Source of the DNA: an uncultured Lachnospiraceae bacterium
Lineage (GTDB): Bacteria; Bacillota; Clostridia; Lachnospirales; Lachnospiraceae
Length of the DNA: 54,025 nucleotides
Direction of reading: 5' to 3'
Assembly: GCA_949840465.1 (NCBI GenBank)
Contig: CATKXE010000014.1
Coordinates: forward strand, 1 to 54,025
Shown: in pieces, positions 46,901 through 53,397 of the stretch
How positions within the stretch are numbered: position 1 is the first letter of the stretch
How the letters are laid out: the number at the start of each line of letters is the position of its first letter
Made by a program: the position numbers and the translations under genes
Notes under the pieces: generated by a model
The model's database searches: none
What the model saw: only the letters and a program-made list of their open reading frames with translations
What the model was told of the DNA's origin: nothing

Positions 46901-47705
46901 TGTATGTAATCTTCCTGTCTTTGTATACAACGGCGGTATTGTCACCGTATTTTCCAATCGCATCCTCAAGCAGATCTACCATGGACAGGCTGTCGTCATA
47001 AGGAATGTCATTTTCATGAAAAGAATCCAGCTCCGCTAACATCTCCTCAGATAGTATGGAAAGCGGCGCCAGTGTTTCCTGCCCCATTGAAATTGCTTCC
47101 AGAATCGTGTCAAATGACTGGAAAAGCCGGTCCATCGTTTTTAGGCTGTAAATAGCGTTGTTGTATTTTGCCCTGACCGTAAGACCGTGATCCTCCCCGT
47201 CAAAATACACACAGATTTTGGTATCCAGTTCCTTGTAATCCGACAGGGAAAAGGAACGGTAGAATCTGTCCTCACTGGTCAGAAACGGCAGGGACCGAAG
47301 TCCAAACCCTGCGCAAAGCTCCTCAAATCGGGTTCCCGTATGCTGCCTGCCCGCTTCAAGCTGTGACAAAAATGCATCCCTGTATCCTGCAAAATCAGGG
47401 TGCCGTTCGCTGCTTACGAATACCGGAATAAGACGTCCCTCAACAGATACCGCAGACAAAGCTGCAGAACTGTTGCTGTATTTTTCCAGCAGGATCAAAA
47501 AGGCTGTTTCAGCCAGATCTGTTTCCACCATTCCGTCCCTGCTGCAGAACTCCTCTGCCAGCGTATAAATCTTCTCAGGCAGAATATGGCAATATTCTGC
47601 CTCCTCAAAACCTTCTTTTTCAAAGTCTGCCAGGGGGGAGGAATCCAGTTCAGGATCCATGATAATTTCCCTGTAATATGTAAAATCGTCTTCCTTTTTA
47701 TTCAT
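40959..47705 (-). CDS. Two-module NRPS with terminal reductase domain (A-T-C-A-T-R)
   Basis: This 2248-residue peptide synthetase has, in order: a truncated condensation domain lacking the HHxxxDG motif (about 1-235); adenylation 1 (245-720, LYTSGSTGVPKG at 387-398); carrier 1 with Ser767 in YEAGLTSIG; condensation (830-1245, HHIISDG at 954-960); adenylation 2 (1255-1760, LYTSGSTGQPKG); carrier 2 with Ser1807 in FEIGGTSL; and a thioester-reductase domain (1880-2248, TGATGFLG at 1889-1896, YIRTK catalytic pair). Such an assembly line makes a dipeptide released as an aldehyde, which can cyclise to a pyrazinone, as the similarly built AusA of Staphylococcus aureus does. It overlaps the STAS gene by 8 bp. 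No phosphopantetheinyl transferase is in the window. Confidence 0.96.
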   Translation of the reverse strand: MNKKEDDFTYYREIIMDPELDSSPLADFEKEGFEEAEYCHILPEKIYTLAEEFCSRDGMVETDLAETAFLILLEKYSNSSAALSAVSVEGRLIPVFVSSERHPDFAGYRDAFLSQLEAGRQHTGTRFEELCAGFGLRSLPFLTSEDRFYRSFSLSDYKELDTKICVYFDGEDHGLTVRAKYNNAIYSLKTMDRLFQSFDTILEAISMGQETLAPLSILSEEMLAELDSFHENDIPYDDSLSMVDLLEDAIGKYGDNTAVVYKDRKITYRQLGEWTDRVAQYIRSLGIGKEDVVSILIPRCEYLPITAIGVLKAGAAYQPLDPGYPPERLRFMMQDAKVKLLIAEPSLLSLVSDYDGKVLAVDEILKLPERGAELEKPGKDDLFILLYTSGSTGVPKGVMLEHKNLVAFCYWYRRYYEVTQESRVAAYASFGFDANMMDLYPALTTGAQVHIIDEAIRLDLLELRRYFEENEITHSFMTTQVGRQFADLFPDCGSLRALSVGGETLVPVEPPKYRFYNVYGPTETTILTTTFPVERLYKTVPIGRGLQNIRLYVTDSYGRRVPVGVPGELWISGPQVSRGYLNRPEQTEKVFIKNPFSEEPKYSRVYRTGDIVRFLPGGCIEFIGRRDSQVKIRGFRIELTEVEGVIREFSGIKDATVAAFDEAGGGKFIAAYVVSDEKINIEALNAFILERKPSYMVPAVTMQIHKIPMNQNQKVDKRALPVPQKEIKDHAAAENDTQKTICDCLADVIGHREFGVTTDFYEAGLTSIGSMKFLVKLSEKCGVTLGIRDLTQYSTAKELESFISQMCSGNGEGEKQKQDSGAVHEKRERYPLTQTQLGIYVECMMNPESVFYNLPGSFSFDASMDAEKLCRAVRKVLDAHPAVKCSIRTGEDGDTFMYPGGGRHVEIERRSGTQEEFEAFFRGFARPFDLEKGPLYRIAVFSTETKVYLVTDFHHIISDGTSIAVFAEELDRVMRGMEPLGESYTQFDLALDEERRRAGAEYKKAKDYYDSLLSGVSECTVPDRDVHEDREACGFYRQFSQKLSLERVQNFCQNHKITQNVFFTSVMGYVLGKYAYSEEACFTTIYNGRGDAQTAGMMGMLVKTLPMLCALDEETRVSKYLAAVQEQLRLSMAYDIYSFAEISRAYHVKPDIIFVYQGDDFVEFEIGGQKTIFREGVSDRAKADISINVFVEEGQYRYEFEYRKNKFSEAFIERMYDILTEAAISFLTADTLGDVNITSAEQAAVVDRFNHTEYPVELSSVNRLFEDQAARYPERTAVIAGGESLTYGELNRLANRLAHRLLGRGLKLDTMVGLILERDKWVYVVHQGILKAGGAFLPMVPEYPDDRIDFCLRDAGCPFVITSEKLKKERAGFWEGKPYEVLTVEELTAAGGTGAVFAADIDEDPDLDIPVNTLAYCLYTSGSTGQPKGVMIEHGNLCNFVNDNPANPKVTNYTKNGTVSLALAAITFDVSVMEEFIPLCNGMTVCMANEEEIHNPLALAELLVRNKVDIMKCTPSYMTNIIEAPQMRSALSGIQAFDIGAETFPPGLYGKMREVNRTAKIVNSYGPTECTISTAIKPLDDDRDITIGRPLVNVKTYVVNRKNKVLPVGISGELNICGSGVGRGYVNLPDKNQEAFFHFKGMKAYHSGDLVRWNSKGEIVFLGRLDNQVKLRGLRVELDEIENAIHSFDGVKMSKVIVRSNGSEEYLAGYFTAEKEIDIALLTEYLKSKLTYYMVPGALMQLEKMPLTVNGKIDKKRLPDIEVTSAEREYVAPSTDLEKEFCDKFAEILNLEKVSATDHFFEIGGTSLSATKVVMYAMTKGYPIVYKDVFANPTPLKLARFITENSGFTEDASHIKDYGYSAIDALLGKNGMEYVDTIEKGEPGHILLTGATGFLGIHVLRELLKSDAGKIYCLVRKSKYASSEKRLMNMLMYYFDDTFTEEFEKRILCIDGDITDKELIMSLKSHDFTTVINCAACVKHFVSDDTLDRINVEGVKNMIAMCSQSGKRFVQISTTSVAGEGNALTVPFSKCMCEKELYFGQIIENDYIRTKFLAERAVLEACAEGKLDAKIIRVGNLMSRKSDGEFQINFVTNGFMRALNAYRILGQFPMGAMHEPAEFSPIDSTAEAIVTLAFSKNDFTVFHAYNSHRIFMSDVIYAMNAYGFDIRIVSDETFEQTLQAAAAQENKSDAVLGLIAYASDDENQRYELMSDNRFTVECLYRLGYKWPVTDDQYLENAMRALDTLGFFD

Positions 47706-48009
47706 ACTCCACCTCTCTTATATCCATCTTGCCTTCGAAACCGGTCAGCCTGAATACATCCATCACTTCACTGCTTACCCCTACAATGGAAAGCGTCCCG
47801 CCCAAAGCCTTCATTTTTTTATATGCTGCTATGACTTCTCTCAGCCCTGAGGAAGAGATGTACTCCAGTTTTTCAAAATCAAGCACCAGGTGTTCCACAT
47901 CCGGAAGCGCCTTGATTTCTTTCCCCAGCTCCGGTGAGGACTGTGTATCCAGCCAGCCATCCACAAACAGGGTCGCCGTACCGTTTTTTGTTTGCCTTGT
48001 GATCGTCAT
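47698..48009 (-). CDS. STAS-domain anti-sigma factor antagonist-like protein
   Basis: This 103-residue single STAS domain resembles SpoIIAA/RsbV, the antagonists that bind and are phosphorylated by anti-sigma-factor kinases. The phosphorylatable serine setting YISSSGLREV follows the LVLDFEKLE strand, and the rest matches the fold (LDTQSSPELGKEIKAL, GGTLSIVGVSSEVMDVFRLTGF). The start follows AGGAGGAATG. It is the first gene of the NRPS operon. A MATE protein in the same operon carries an RsbW-like ATPase domain, so this protein has a natural partner encoded beside it. No sigma factor or PP2C phosphatase is in the window. Confidence 0.93.
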   Translation of the reverse strand: MTITRQTKNGTATLFVDGWLDTQSSPELGKEIKALPDVEHLVLDFEKLEYISSSGLREVIAAYKKMKALGGTLSIVGVSSEVMDVFRLTGFEGKMDIREVEYE

Positions 48010-48053
48010 GATTCATTCCTCCTGCATTTTGATATCCGTAAAGCTAACGATCT

Positions 48054-48173
48054 ATTTTAACACATGTATCTGTTCCTATCCGCTTTATATACACAAGATG
48101 CGGCAAATCAGCACAAGATGTGGGTGCAGATATCCTTTTTTCTTACCACATCTGAAATTTCCTTACCACAACT
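48054..48173 (-). promoter_or_regulatory. NRPS-operon promoter with four symmetric 8-bp motifs
   Basis: A -10 TAAAAT (48054-48059, minus strand) has no good -35 (CGGATA at the right distance), suggesting an activator is needed. Upstream lie AGATGCGG (48096-48103) and AGATGTGG (48116-48123) on the plus strand, and AGATGTGG (48146-48153) and AGTTGTGG (48166-48173) on the minus strand. Spacing is 20 bp within each pair, and all four share one centre of symmetry at 48134.5. Confidence 0.6.
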
Positions 48174-48192
48174 GAAAAAAGGCAGGAAATAC

Positions 48193-51100
48193 TTATCCTG
48201 CCACTTCCACTGAACTTCCGATCCCATCCCGGCTTCGGTTTTTTGTCACCATAATTTTCTTTTCAATCCGATCCTTTAGTTCTGCCACATGGGAAATGAT
48301 TCCCACCATACGGTTTCCCTCGGCCAGACCCGCCAGTGCTTTGACGGCCTGATTTAAAGATTCCTCATCCAGGGAGCCGAAACCTTCGTCCACAAACATC
48401 GCGTCCAGACGGATTCCTCCGGCGCAGGACTGGATCTCGTCGGACAAGCCTAATGCAAGGGACAGCGAAGCCTGAAAGGATTCTCCGCCTGAAAGAGTCT
48501 TGACGCTTCGTTCCGTGCCGTTGTAATGGTCAATGACATTGAGCTCCAGTCCGGCTTTATCCCTTTTGTTCTCACCGTCCTCCTGCCGCTTCAGTTCATA
48601 CTGCCCGCTGCTCATAGTCATCAGCCGAAGGTTGGCCCTGCGCAGTATCCTGTCAAAATAAGCCATCTGGACATAGGTCTCCAGTTCGATCTTACGTTTC
48701 CCATTCAGCATGCCGTTGGCCGTATCAGACAAAGCCTTCACCCACACGTACTCCTGCTCCACATCTGCCATTTCCTGCATCCGGCCGCATACAGAATCGT
48801 AAATATCATGATTTTTCCTGTCTGCTGCAAAGCATTCCGCTCTTTTATGGGAAAGTTCTGATTTTTCCTGCATCCATTTCTCTTTTCTCCCGGAAATTTC
48901 GCTCTCGTCAAGGGCTTCCCCCTTTTCTTCCATCTGCCCTTCCAGAGCCTGGACCGCGGCCTGCAATGCTTTTTCTTCTTCCCTGCACTTCTGGAAATCC
49001 TTCTCCGCCTGCTCCCTCTTTTGCTGCATAGATTGTAATTGTTTTTGCTGTTCCTGAACCTGATGCGTAATCTCTTCTTTTGTCTTCTCTCCCAGAGTGT
49101 CCAGAAGCTCCCTCTTTTGCCCCTCCATCCATTTCTGTTCTGTTTCAAGGCGCGCTAACAGGATATCCTTCTGTTTTATTTCCTCCTCCTGCCCATGCAT
49201 CTGCTCCTCCAATACAGGAATTTCTTTTTCCAGACGGTTCTTTTGATCCAGCCTGCGGCGGTTTCCTGCAAGCTCTGAATCTAACTGCCACAGCGCCTCC
49301 TCCAGCGTCTGCCGCGCACCTGTCGCCGCATGGAGCAGGTCTTCTTCCTCAAGGCTTTCAGCATCTGCATACAGGCCTCTCCAGGGCATATCTGGACGGA
49401 CAAGAAATTCTGCCAGTTTGGCATGGTTCTCTTCCTGACGGGAATTTAAGATTTCCAGCTGATTCATCTGGCTCTGGACGGTCTTCAGAGATTCTTCCAG
49501 TTTGGCTTCCAGCTGTTTTAACTTTTCGAGAAGACGGGCGCGGGTTTTCAATTCCTTCCTGACCTTTTTCTCCTGAGCTTCCAGCTCCGTAATATACGTT
49601 TCCAATTCAGGAAAATCAGGCAGCGCGTCCAGTCTGGCCGTAAGCTGCTGCTTTAAGACCATACTTTTGCCTGACAGGGAATCCAGTTCTGCCCGGCTTT
49701 CCTTCATTTCTTCCGAGAGTCCTGCCAGACGGCTTTCCAGTTCTTTTGCCTCATTTCCGCCGGTCTGGTACCGTTCCTTTTTCTCTTTTGCCTTCCCCCG
49801 CAGCGTCTGTACTTCTTCCAGATATTGTTCAAGTTTCCGATGAACTTCTTTTAGCATACCCGGTGTAACCGCCCCGTCCGTATGTTCTTCCCCGTCGCCG
49901 CGTCTCTTGAGGCCTTCTGTCGTTTTTTGTATCTCTCTTTCCTCCGCCTCAATCTGCTCCGACAGATGTGCAATCTCGCCGGAAAGCTTCTGCACCTTTG
50001 CCTCTGCTTCGGAAAGCGCCTGTTTTTTTTCTTCCAGCATCTCTTTTTCGGGGACGTCCTCTGTCAGCGCAGCCGGGGACGGATGATGGAAGGAGCCGCA
50101 CACCGGGCACTTCTCCCCTTCCTTAAGATACTTCGCCAGCAGCCCGGCCTGTGCGTCAAAAAACCGCTTCTCCAGCGCATGGTATTCCTGCTGCAGTTTT
50201 TCCCATACCACAGATTCCAATCCGTAGTTTTCCCGATTTCTTTCTATTTTTTTCCAATATCCTTTGAGCCGCTTTTCATGTTCTGAAAATTCCTGGAGAA
50301 TCCGCTGCTGCTCCTGAACCTGATACCGGTATTCCGTCTCCTCGCTTTCAGCGGTTTTCAGAGGTTCCAATTCTTCCCAAAGTTTAAAAAGCTTTTCTTT
50401 CCACGCTTTTTCCTGTACAGACAGTTTTTCAAACTGCTCTTTTTGTTTCTCCTTCCGGTCCTCCATCTCCCGCAATTCTTTCCGGTTGCGTATAAGCTCG
50501 TCCCTCTGTCTTTCTGATTTTTCAAGTTTTTCCGATATTCGGATCAGCGCCACATCCCGGTCCTGCAAGGACTCCGCCTGCTCCCTGACCTCACTGGCCG
50601 CACTTTTTAGTTGTTCTGCCTGTGCGGCTGCTTCTATCTGTAAAACCTTTGCCTGCTCCTGCTGGATCGTCTGCTCTTCCCGGATCCGGGACAGCCGGCA
50701 GAGTTCTTCCTTGCGGCTTTCCAAACCTTCCCTGCGGTGCAGCAGGCGTTCCCGCTCCTCTCCCACGGTTTTCAGGTTCTCCTGCTCCTGTCTCTTTTCT
50801 TGAATCTCCTGTCTGGAAGCGGCATAGCCTGACACTGCTTTCTCGCGGTTTAGCTGCTCCTTTGCCATTTGCCCGGCCTGTTTTTCCATCTGCTTCTGCA
50901 AATCTTCCAGGATCCGGTACTGTTCCAGTTTTTCTTTTTCCTGCTGGAGCAAAAGCAAAAGCTTCTCCTCTTCCCCTGCGGACTGCAAAATGGTTTCCCG
51001 GACTTCACAGGCCTGTTTAAGCGCATCCTGCTTTTCCTTCCATGCCGCCCGCTTTTCTTCCAGAAGCTTCTCTGTGCGTCTGGCCTGCTCGATTTTCCCA

Positions 51101-51930
51101 AGAAGCCTGTCCTCCTGCTGGATCTTCTTATCCAAACCCAAAAGCCTTGCATCCATCTGTTCTAAAACATGTGCGCCCTGCTGCAGCAGTTCCTGCAAAA
51201 GCTCCAGCCCTCTCTCCACCTTGCCTTCAAATTTTACCTTCCGCAGCGCCTCCAGTTCCAGACCGATCTCCGGGTTTTCCCCACAGACCGCCCCCGACAT
51301 ATACTGGCTGATGCTGCCGCGGATCTCGTCATATTCCTTCCACCGTTCCTTTACGGCGTCCCTCAGCCGGTTCTGCACCTCCTGGTACAGCCCTGTATGG
51401 AAAATCTGCCTAAAGATCTCTCCCCGCTCCTGGGTTCCTGCAAGCAGGAGCTTTTGAAAATCCCCCTGGGCAATCATGGCGATCTGCGTAAACTGCTGAT
51501 AATCCAGGCCAATCAGTTCCTCCACCGCCCGGGTCACTTCCCGCATCCGGGTTACCGGCTGCCTTCCATCCGAAAATGTAAGCTCTGCGTCCGCCTTCTG
51601 CGTAGTGTATCCGGTTCCCCGGCCTTTGGGACGAAAATATTCCGGGTTTCTTTTAATCCGGTATTGATTTCCCTGATAAAGAAATTCCAGTTCCACAAAA
51701 GTCGGCACATCCTCTTTTGCATATTTGCTGCGGAACATCCCCGCCTCCCGTACATTCCCGCTGGCCTCCCCATACAACGCAAACGTTACGGCGTCAAAAA
51801 TCGTAGTTTTTCCGGCTCCCGTATCTCCGGTGATCAAAAACAGCCCCTGATCCCCCAGCCTGGTAAAATCAATCTCTGTTCTCCCCGCATAGGGGCCAAA
51901 CGCGCTGATCGTCAGTTTTTCTGGTCTCAT
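48193..51930 (-). CDS. sbcC: SbcC exonuclease ATPase subunit
   Basis: This 1245-residue Rad50-like protein works with SbcD in a complex that opens DNA hairpins and removes blocked double-strand ends. The N-terminus has Walker A GDTGAGKTT (residues 35-43), two long Glu/Lys/Gln-rich coiled coils flank the zinc hook CPVCG near residue 608, and the C-terminus has the signature LSGGESFQASLSLALGLS and Walker B AMFVDEGFGSLDE. It overlaps sbcD by 4 bp as ATGA. It stops 183 bp before the start of the STAS gene, so the NRPS operon follows on the same strand. Confidence 0.97.
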   Translation of the reverse strand: MRPEKLTISAFGPYAGRTEIDFTRLGDQGLFLITGDTGAGKTTIFDAVTFALYGEASGNVREAGMFRSKYAKEDVPTFVELEFLYQGNQYRIKRNPEYFRPKGRGTGYTTQKADAELTFSDGRQPVTRMREVTRAVEELIGLDYQQFTQIAMIAQGDFQKLLLAGTQERGEIFRQIFHTGLYQEVQNRLRDAVKERWKEYDEIRGSISQYMSGAVCGENPEIGLELEALRKVKFEGKVERGLELLQELLQQGAHVLEQMDARLLGLDKKIQQEDRLLGKIEQARRTEKLLEEKRAAWKEKQDALKQACEVRETILQSAGEEEKLLLLLQQEKEKLEQYRILEDLQKQMEKQAGQMAKEQLNREKAVSGYAASRQEIQEKRQEQENLKTVGEERERLLHRREGLESRKEELCRLSRIREEQTIQQEQAKVLQIEAAAQAEQLKSAASEVREQAESLQDRDVALIRISEKLEKSERQRDELIRNRKELREMEDRKEKQKEQFEKLSVQEKAWKEKLFKLWEELEPLKTAESEETEYRYQVQEQQRILQEFSEHEKRLKGYWKKIERNRENYGLESVVWEKLQQEYHALEKRFFDAQAGLLAKYLKEGEKCPVCGSFHHPSPAALTEDVPEKEMLEEKKQALSEAEAKVQKLSGEIAHLSEQIEAEEREIQKTTEGLKRRGDGEEHTDGAVTPGMLKEVHRKLEQYLEEVQTLRGKAKEKKERYQTGGNEAKELESRLAGLSEEMKESRAELDSLSGKSMVLKQQLTARLDALPDFPELETYITELEAQEKKVRKELKTRARLLEKLKQLEAKLEESLKTVQSQMNQLEILNSRQEENHAKLAEFLVRPDMPWRGLYADAESLEEEDLLHAATGARQTLEEALWQLDSELAGNRRRLDQKNRLEKEIPVLEEQMHGQEEEIKQKDILLARLETEQKWMEGQKRELLDTLGEKTKEEITHQVQEQQKQLQSMQQKREQAEKDFQKCREEEKALQAAVQALEGQMEEKGEALDESEISGRKEKWMQEKSELSHKRAECFAADRKNHDIYDSVCGRMQEMADVEQEYVWVKALSDTANGMLNGKRKIELETYVQMAYFDRILRRANLRLMTMSSGQYELKRQEDGENKRDKAGLELNVIDHYNGTERSVKTLSGGESFQASLSLALGLSDEIQSCAGGIRLDAMFVDEGFGSLDEESLNQAVKALAGLAEGNRMVGIISHVAELKDRIEKKIMVTKNRSRDGIGSSVEVAG

Positions 51931-53069
51931 ATCCTCCCTCGTTTCTCCTGAATATCCTGAATCAAATCACGCACAAACGCTTCCTGCTTCTCATTCATGG
52001 GCTGGTTGTTCTGCAGTTCATAAAATTCCCCGAACAGCTCCAGCTCCGATTTCTGCTCCACCGAATCGGCTCCGGACACGTCCCTGCTATTTCTTGTACG
52101 TTTGTTATCATACTCCAGACGCATCAGGTTGGGATAAATGACCCTGAGCTTTTGCAGGCCGTCCGGCACATCCTCTTCATCCGTCAATGTGATCTGGACA
52201 TAATCCTCTGTGTTGGTCCCCTCATAAAAAGACCGTGCCGTCACTTCCAGATAACTGCCCCTGATTTTCCGCATATCACGGAGCGGCATTAAGGGAAGCT
52301 TTCGTATTTCCACATTCCCCTTTGCCTTCATCTCCAATACGGTCACAGACTTATCCTGTCCTGATTCTGAAAAGGAGTATTTTAAAGGAGTGCCGCAATA
52401 CCGTATGGTTTCCCTGCCTACATGCTGGGGGCTGTGGATATGCCCCAGAGCCACATAATCAAAGTGTTCAAACACCGATGCATCCACATTGTCCAGGCCT
52501 CCCACAAGGACGTCTTCCGACTCACACCGGACGGCTCCGGTCACAAACTGATGGGCTATAAGGACATTGCGCACTTCTGGATTTATCTCCATATGGGACA
52601 CCGCCGCCTTCACTGCGTCCTGATAGCTGCGGATCTCTTCCTCTTCAAATACATGGCGGATCACAGCCGGTTTTACAAAGGGCAGGAGATGAACCTGCAC
52701 TTCCCCGAAATCATCCGTCAAAGAGACTGTTTCCACAGTCCCGTCATACACAGGGGACAGATGCACGCCCCGACTGCTCAAAAGCTGCGCTCCGAAAGCC
52801 AACCGTTCCGCTGAATCGTGGTTGCCGCTGACCGCAAAGACAGGCACGTCCATCCGGGCAAGCCGGGTGAGAAAAGAGTCCAGAAGCTGTACTGCTTCTG
52901 CTGGCGGAACCGGCTTGTCATAGAGATCCCCTGCAAGCAATACCCCGTCCACATGTTCCTCTTCCGCCAGAGATAAAATTTGAGCCAGAATATATTTCTG
53001 ATCCTCCAGCATGGAAAACTCATTCACCCGTTTTCCGATATGCAGATCCGATAAATGCATAAATTTCAT
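51927..53069 (-). CDS. sbcD: SbcD nuclease subunit
   Basis: This 380-residue Mre11-like metallophosphatase-fold nuclease has all expected metal motifs: DLHIGKR near residue 8, GDLYD near 47, GNHDS near 82 and GHIHSPQ near 210. It forms the nuclease core of the SbcCD complex. The start MKFMHLSDLHIG follows AAAGGAGAAG. The promoter lies about 110 bp upstream on the minus strand. The length is usual for the family and no damage is seen. Confidence 0.97.
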   Translation of the reverse strand: MKFMHLSDLHIGKRVNEFSMLEDQKYILAQILSLAEEEHVDGVLLAGDLYDKPVPPAEAVQLLDSFLTRLARMDVPVFAVSGNHDSAERLAFGAQLLSSRGVHLSPVYDGTVETVSLTDDFGEVQVHLLPFVKPAVIRHVFEEEEIRSYQDAVKAAVSHMEINPEVRNVLIAHQFVTGAVRCESEDVLVGGLDNVDASVFEHFDYVALGHIHSPQHVGRETIRYCGTPLKYSFSESGQDKSVTVLEMKAKGNVEIRKLPLMPLRDMRKIRGSYLEVTARSFYEGTNTEDYVQITLTDEEDVPDGLQKLRVIYPNLMRLEYDNKRTRNSRDVSGADSVEQKSELELFGEFYELQNNQPMNEKQEAFVRDLIQDIQEKRGRI

Positions 53070-53176
53070 GAATATGCTTCTCCTTTCTCTGATATGATAT
53101 ATTTATGGTTTACGTGCCGCACAGCCCAAAGGCGCTTTATCTGTCTGAATATGGCGTATCATCACCCGTTCTTAAA

Positions 53177-53204
53177 AGTATACACTCATTGAAATCTTTT
53201 ACAA
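53177..53204 (-). promoter_or_regulatory. Probable promoter of sbcDC
   Basis: On the minus strand -35 TTGTAA (53199-53204) and -10 TATACT (53177-53182) are spaced 16 bp. The 328-bp gap 53070-53397 holds this promoter, a divergent one on the plus strand, and a repeat copy. Confidence 0.5.
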
Positions 53205-53222
53205 TATATTTGGACATTGAAA

Positions 53223-53251
53223 TTGAAAAATCTTTGCATTTGTTATAAAAT
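53223..53251 (+). promoter_or_regulatory. Probable promoter of the repeat-protein gene
   Basis: TTGAAA (53223-53228) and TAAAAT (53246-53251) are spaced 17 bp, giving a leader of about 140 bases that contains the repeat at 53267-53317. Confidence 0.6.
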
Positions 53252-53266
53252 AAGTCCGGAACATAA

Positions 53267-53317
53267 GTCAAAGAACCCGCGGCAAGCTGACGACGGGGCA
53301 TCAAATTTTCAGCGCAG
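53267..53317. repeat. Dispersed repeat H, third copy
   Basis: GTCAAAGAACCCGC matches the left arm of the H repeat at 15039 with one change, and 53292-53317 is identical over 26 bp to 15054-15079. The right arm is missing, so the perfect hairpin is lost here. Confidence 0.65.
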
Positions 53318-53397
53318 ACGCTTTTCCCCTAAATACGGAATGCTCATTCACGCCGAAACTTTTTATGAAAAATGATTGACAAGGAGAACATACTACA

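Noticed and set aside
39119..48009. Classical sigma-factor partner-switching operon (RsbV-RsbW-sigma)
   Set aside because: No sigma factor or PP2C phosphatase gene is present, and the RsbW-like domain is part of a transporter.
51169..51951. 260-codon open frame on the plus strand
   Set aside because: It is antisense to sbcC, whose domains are complete in the other strand.
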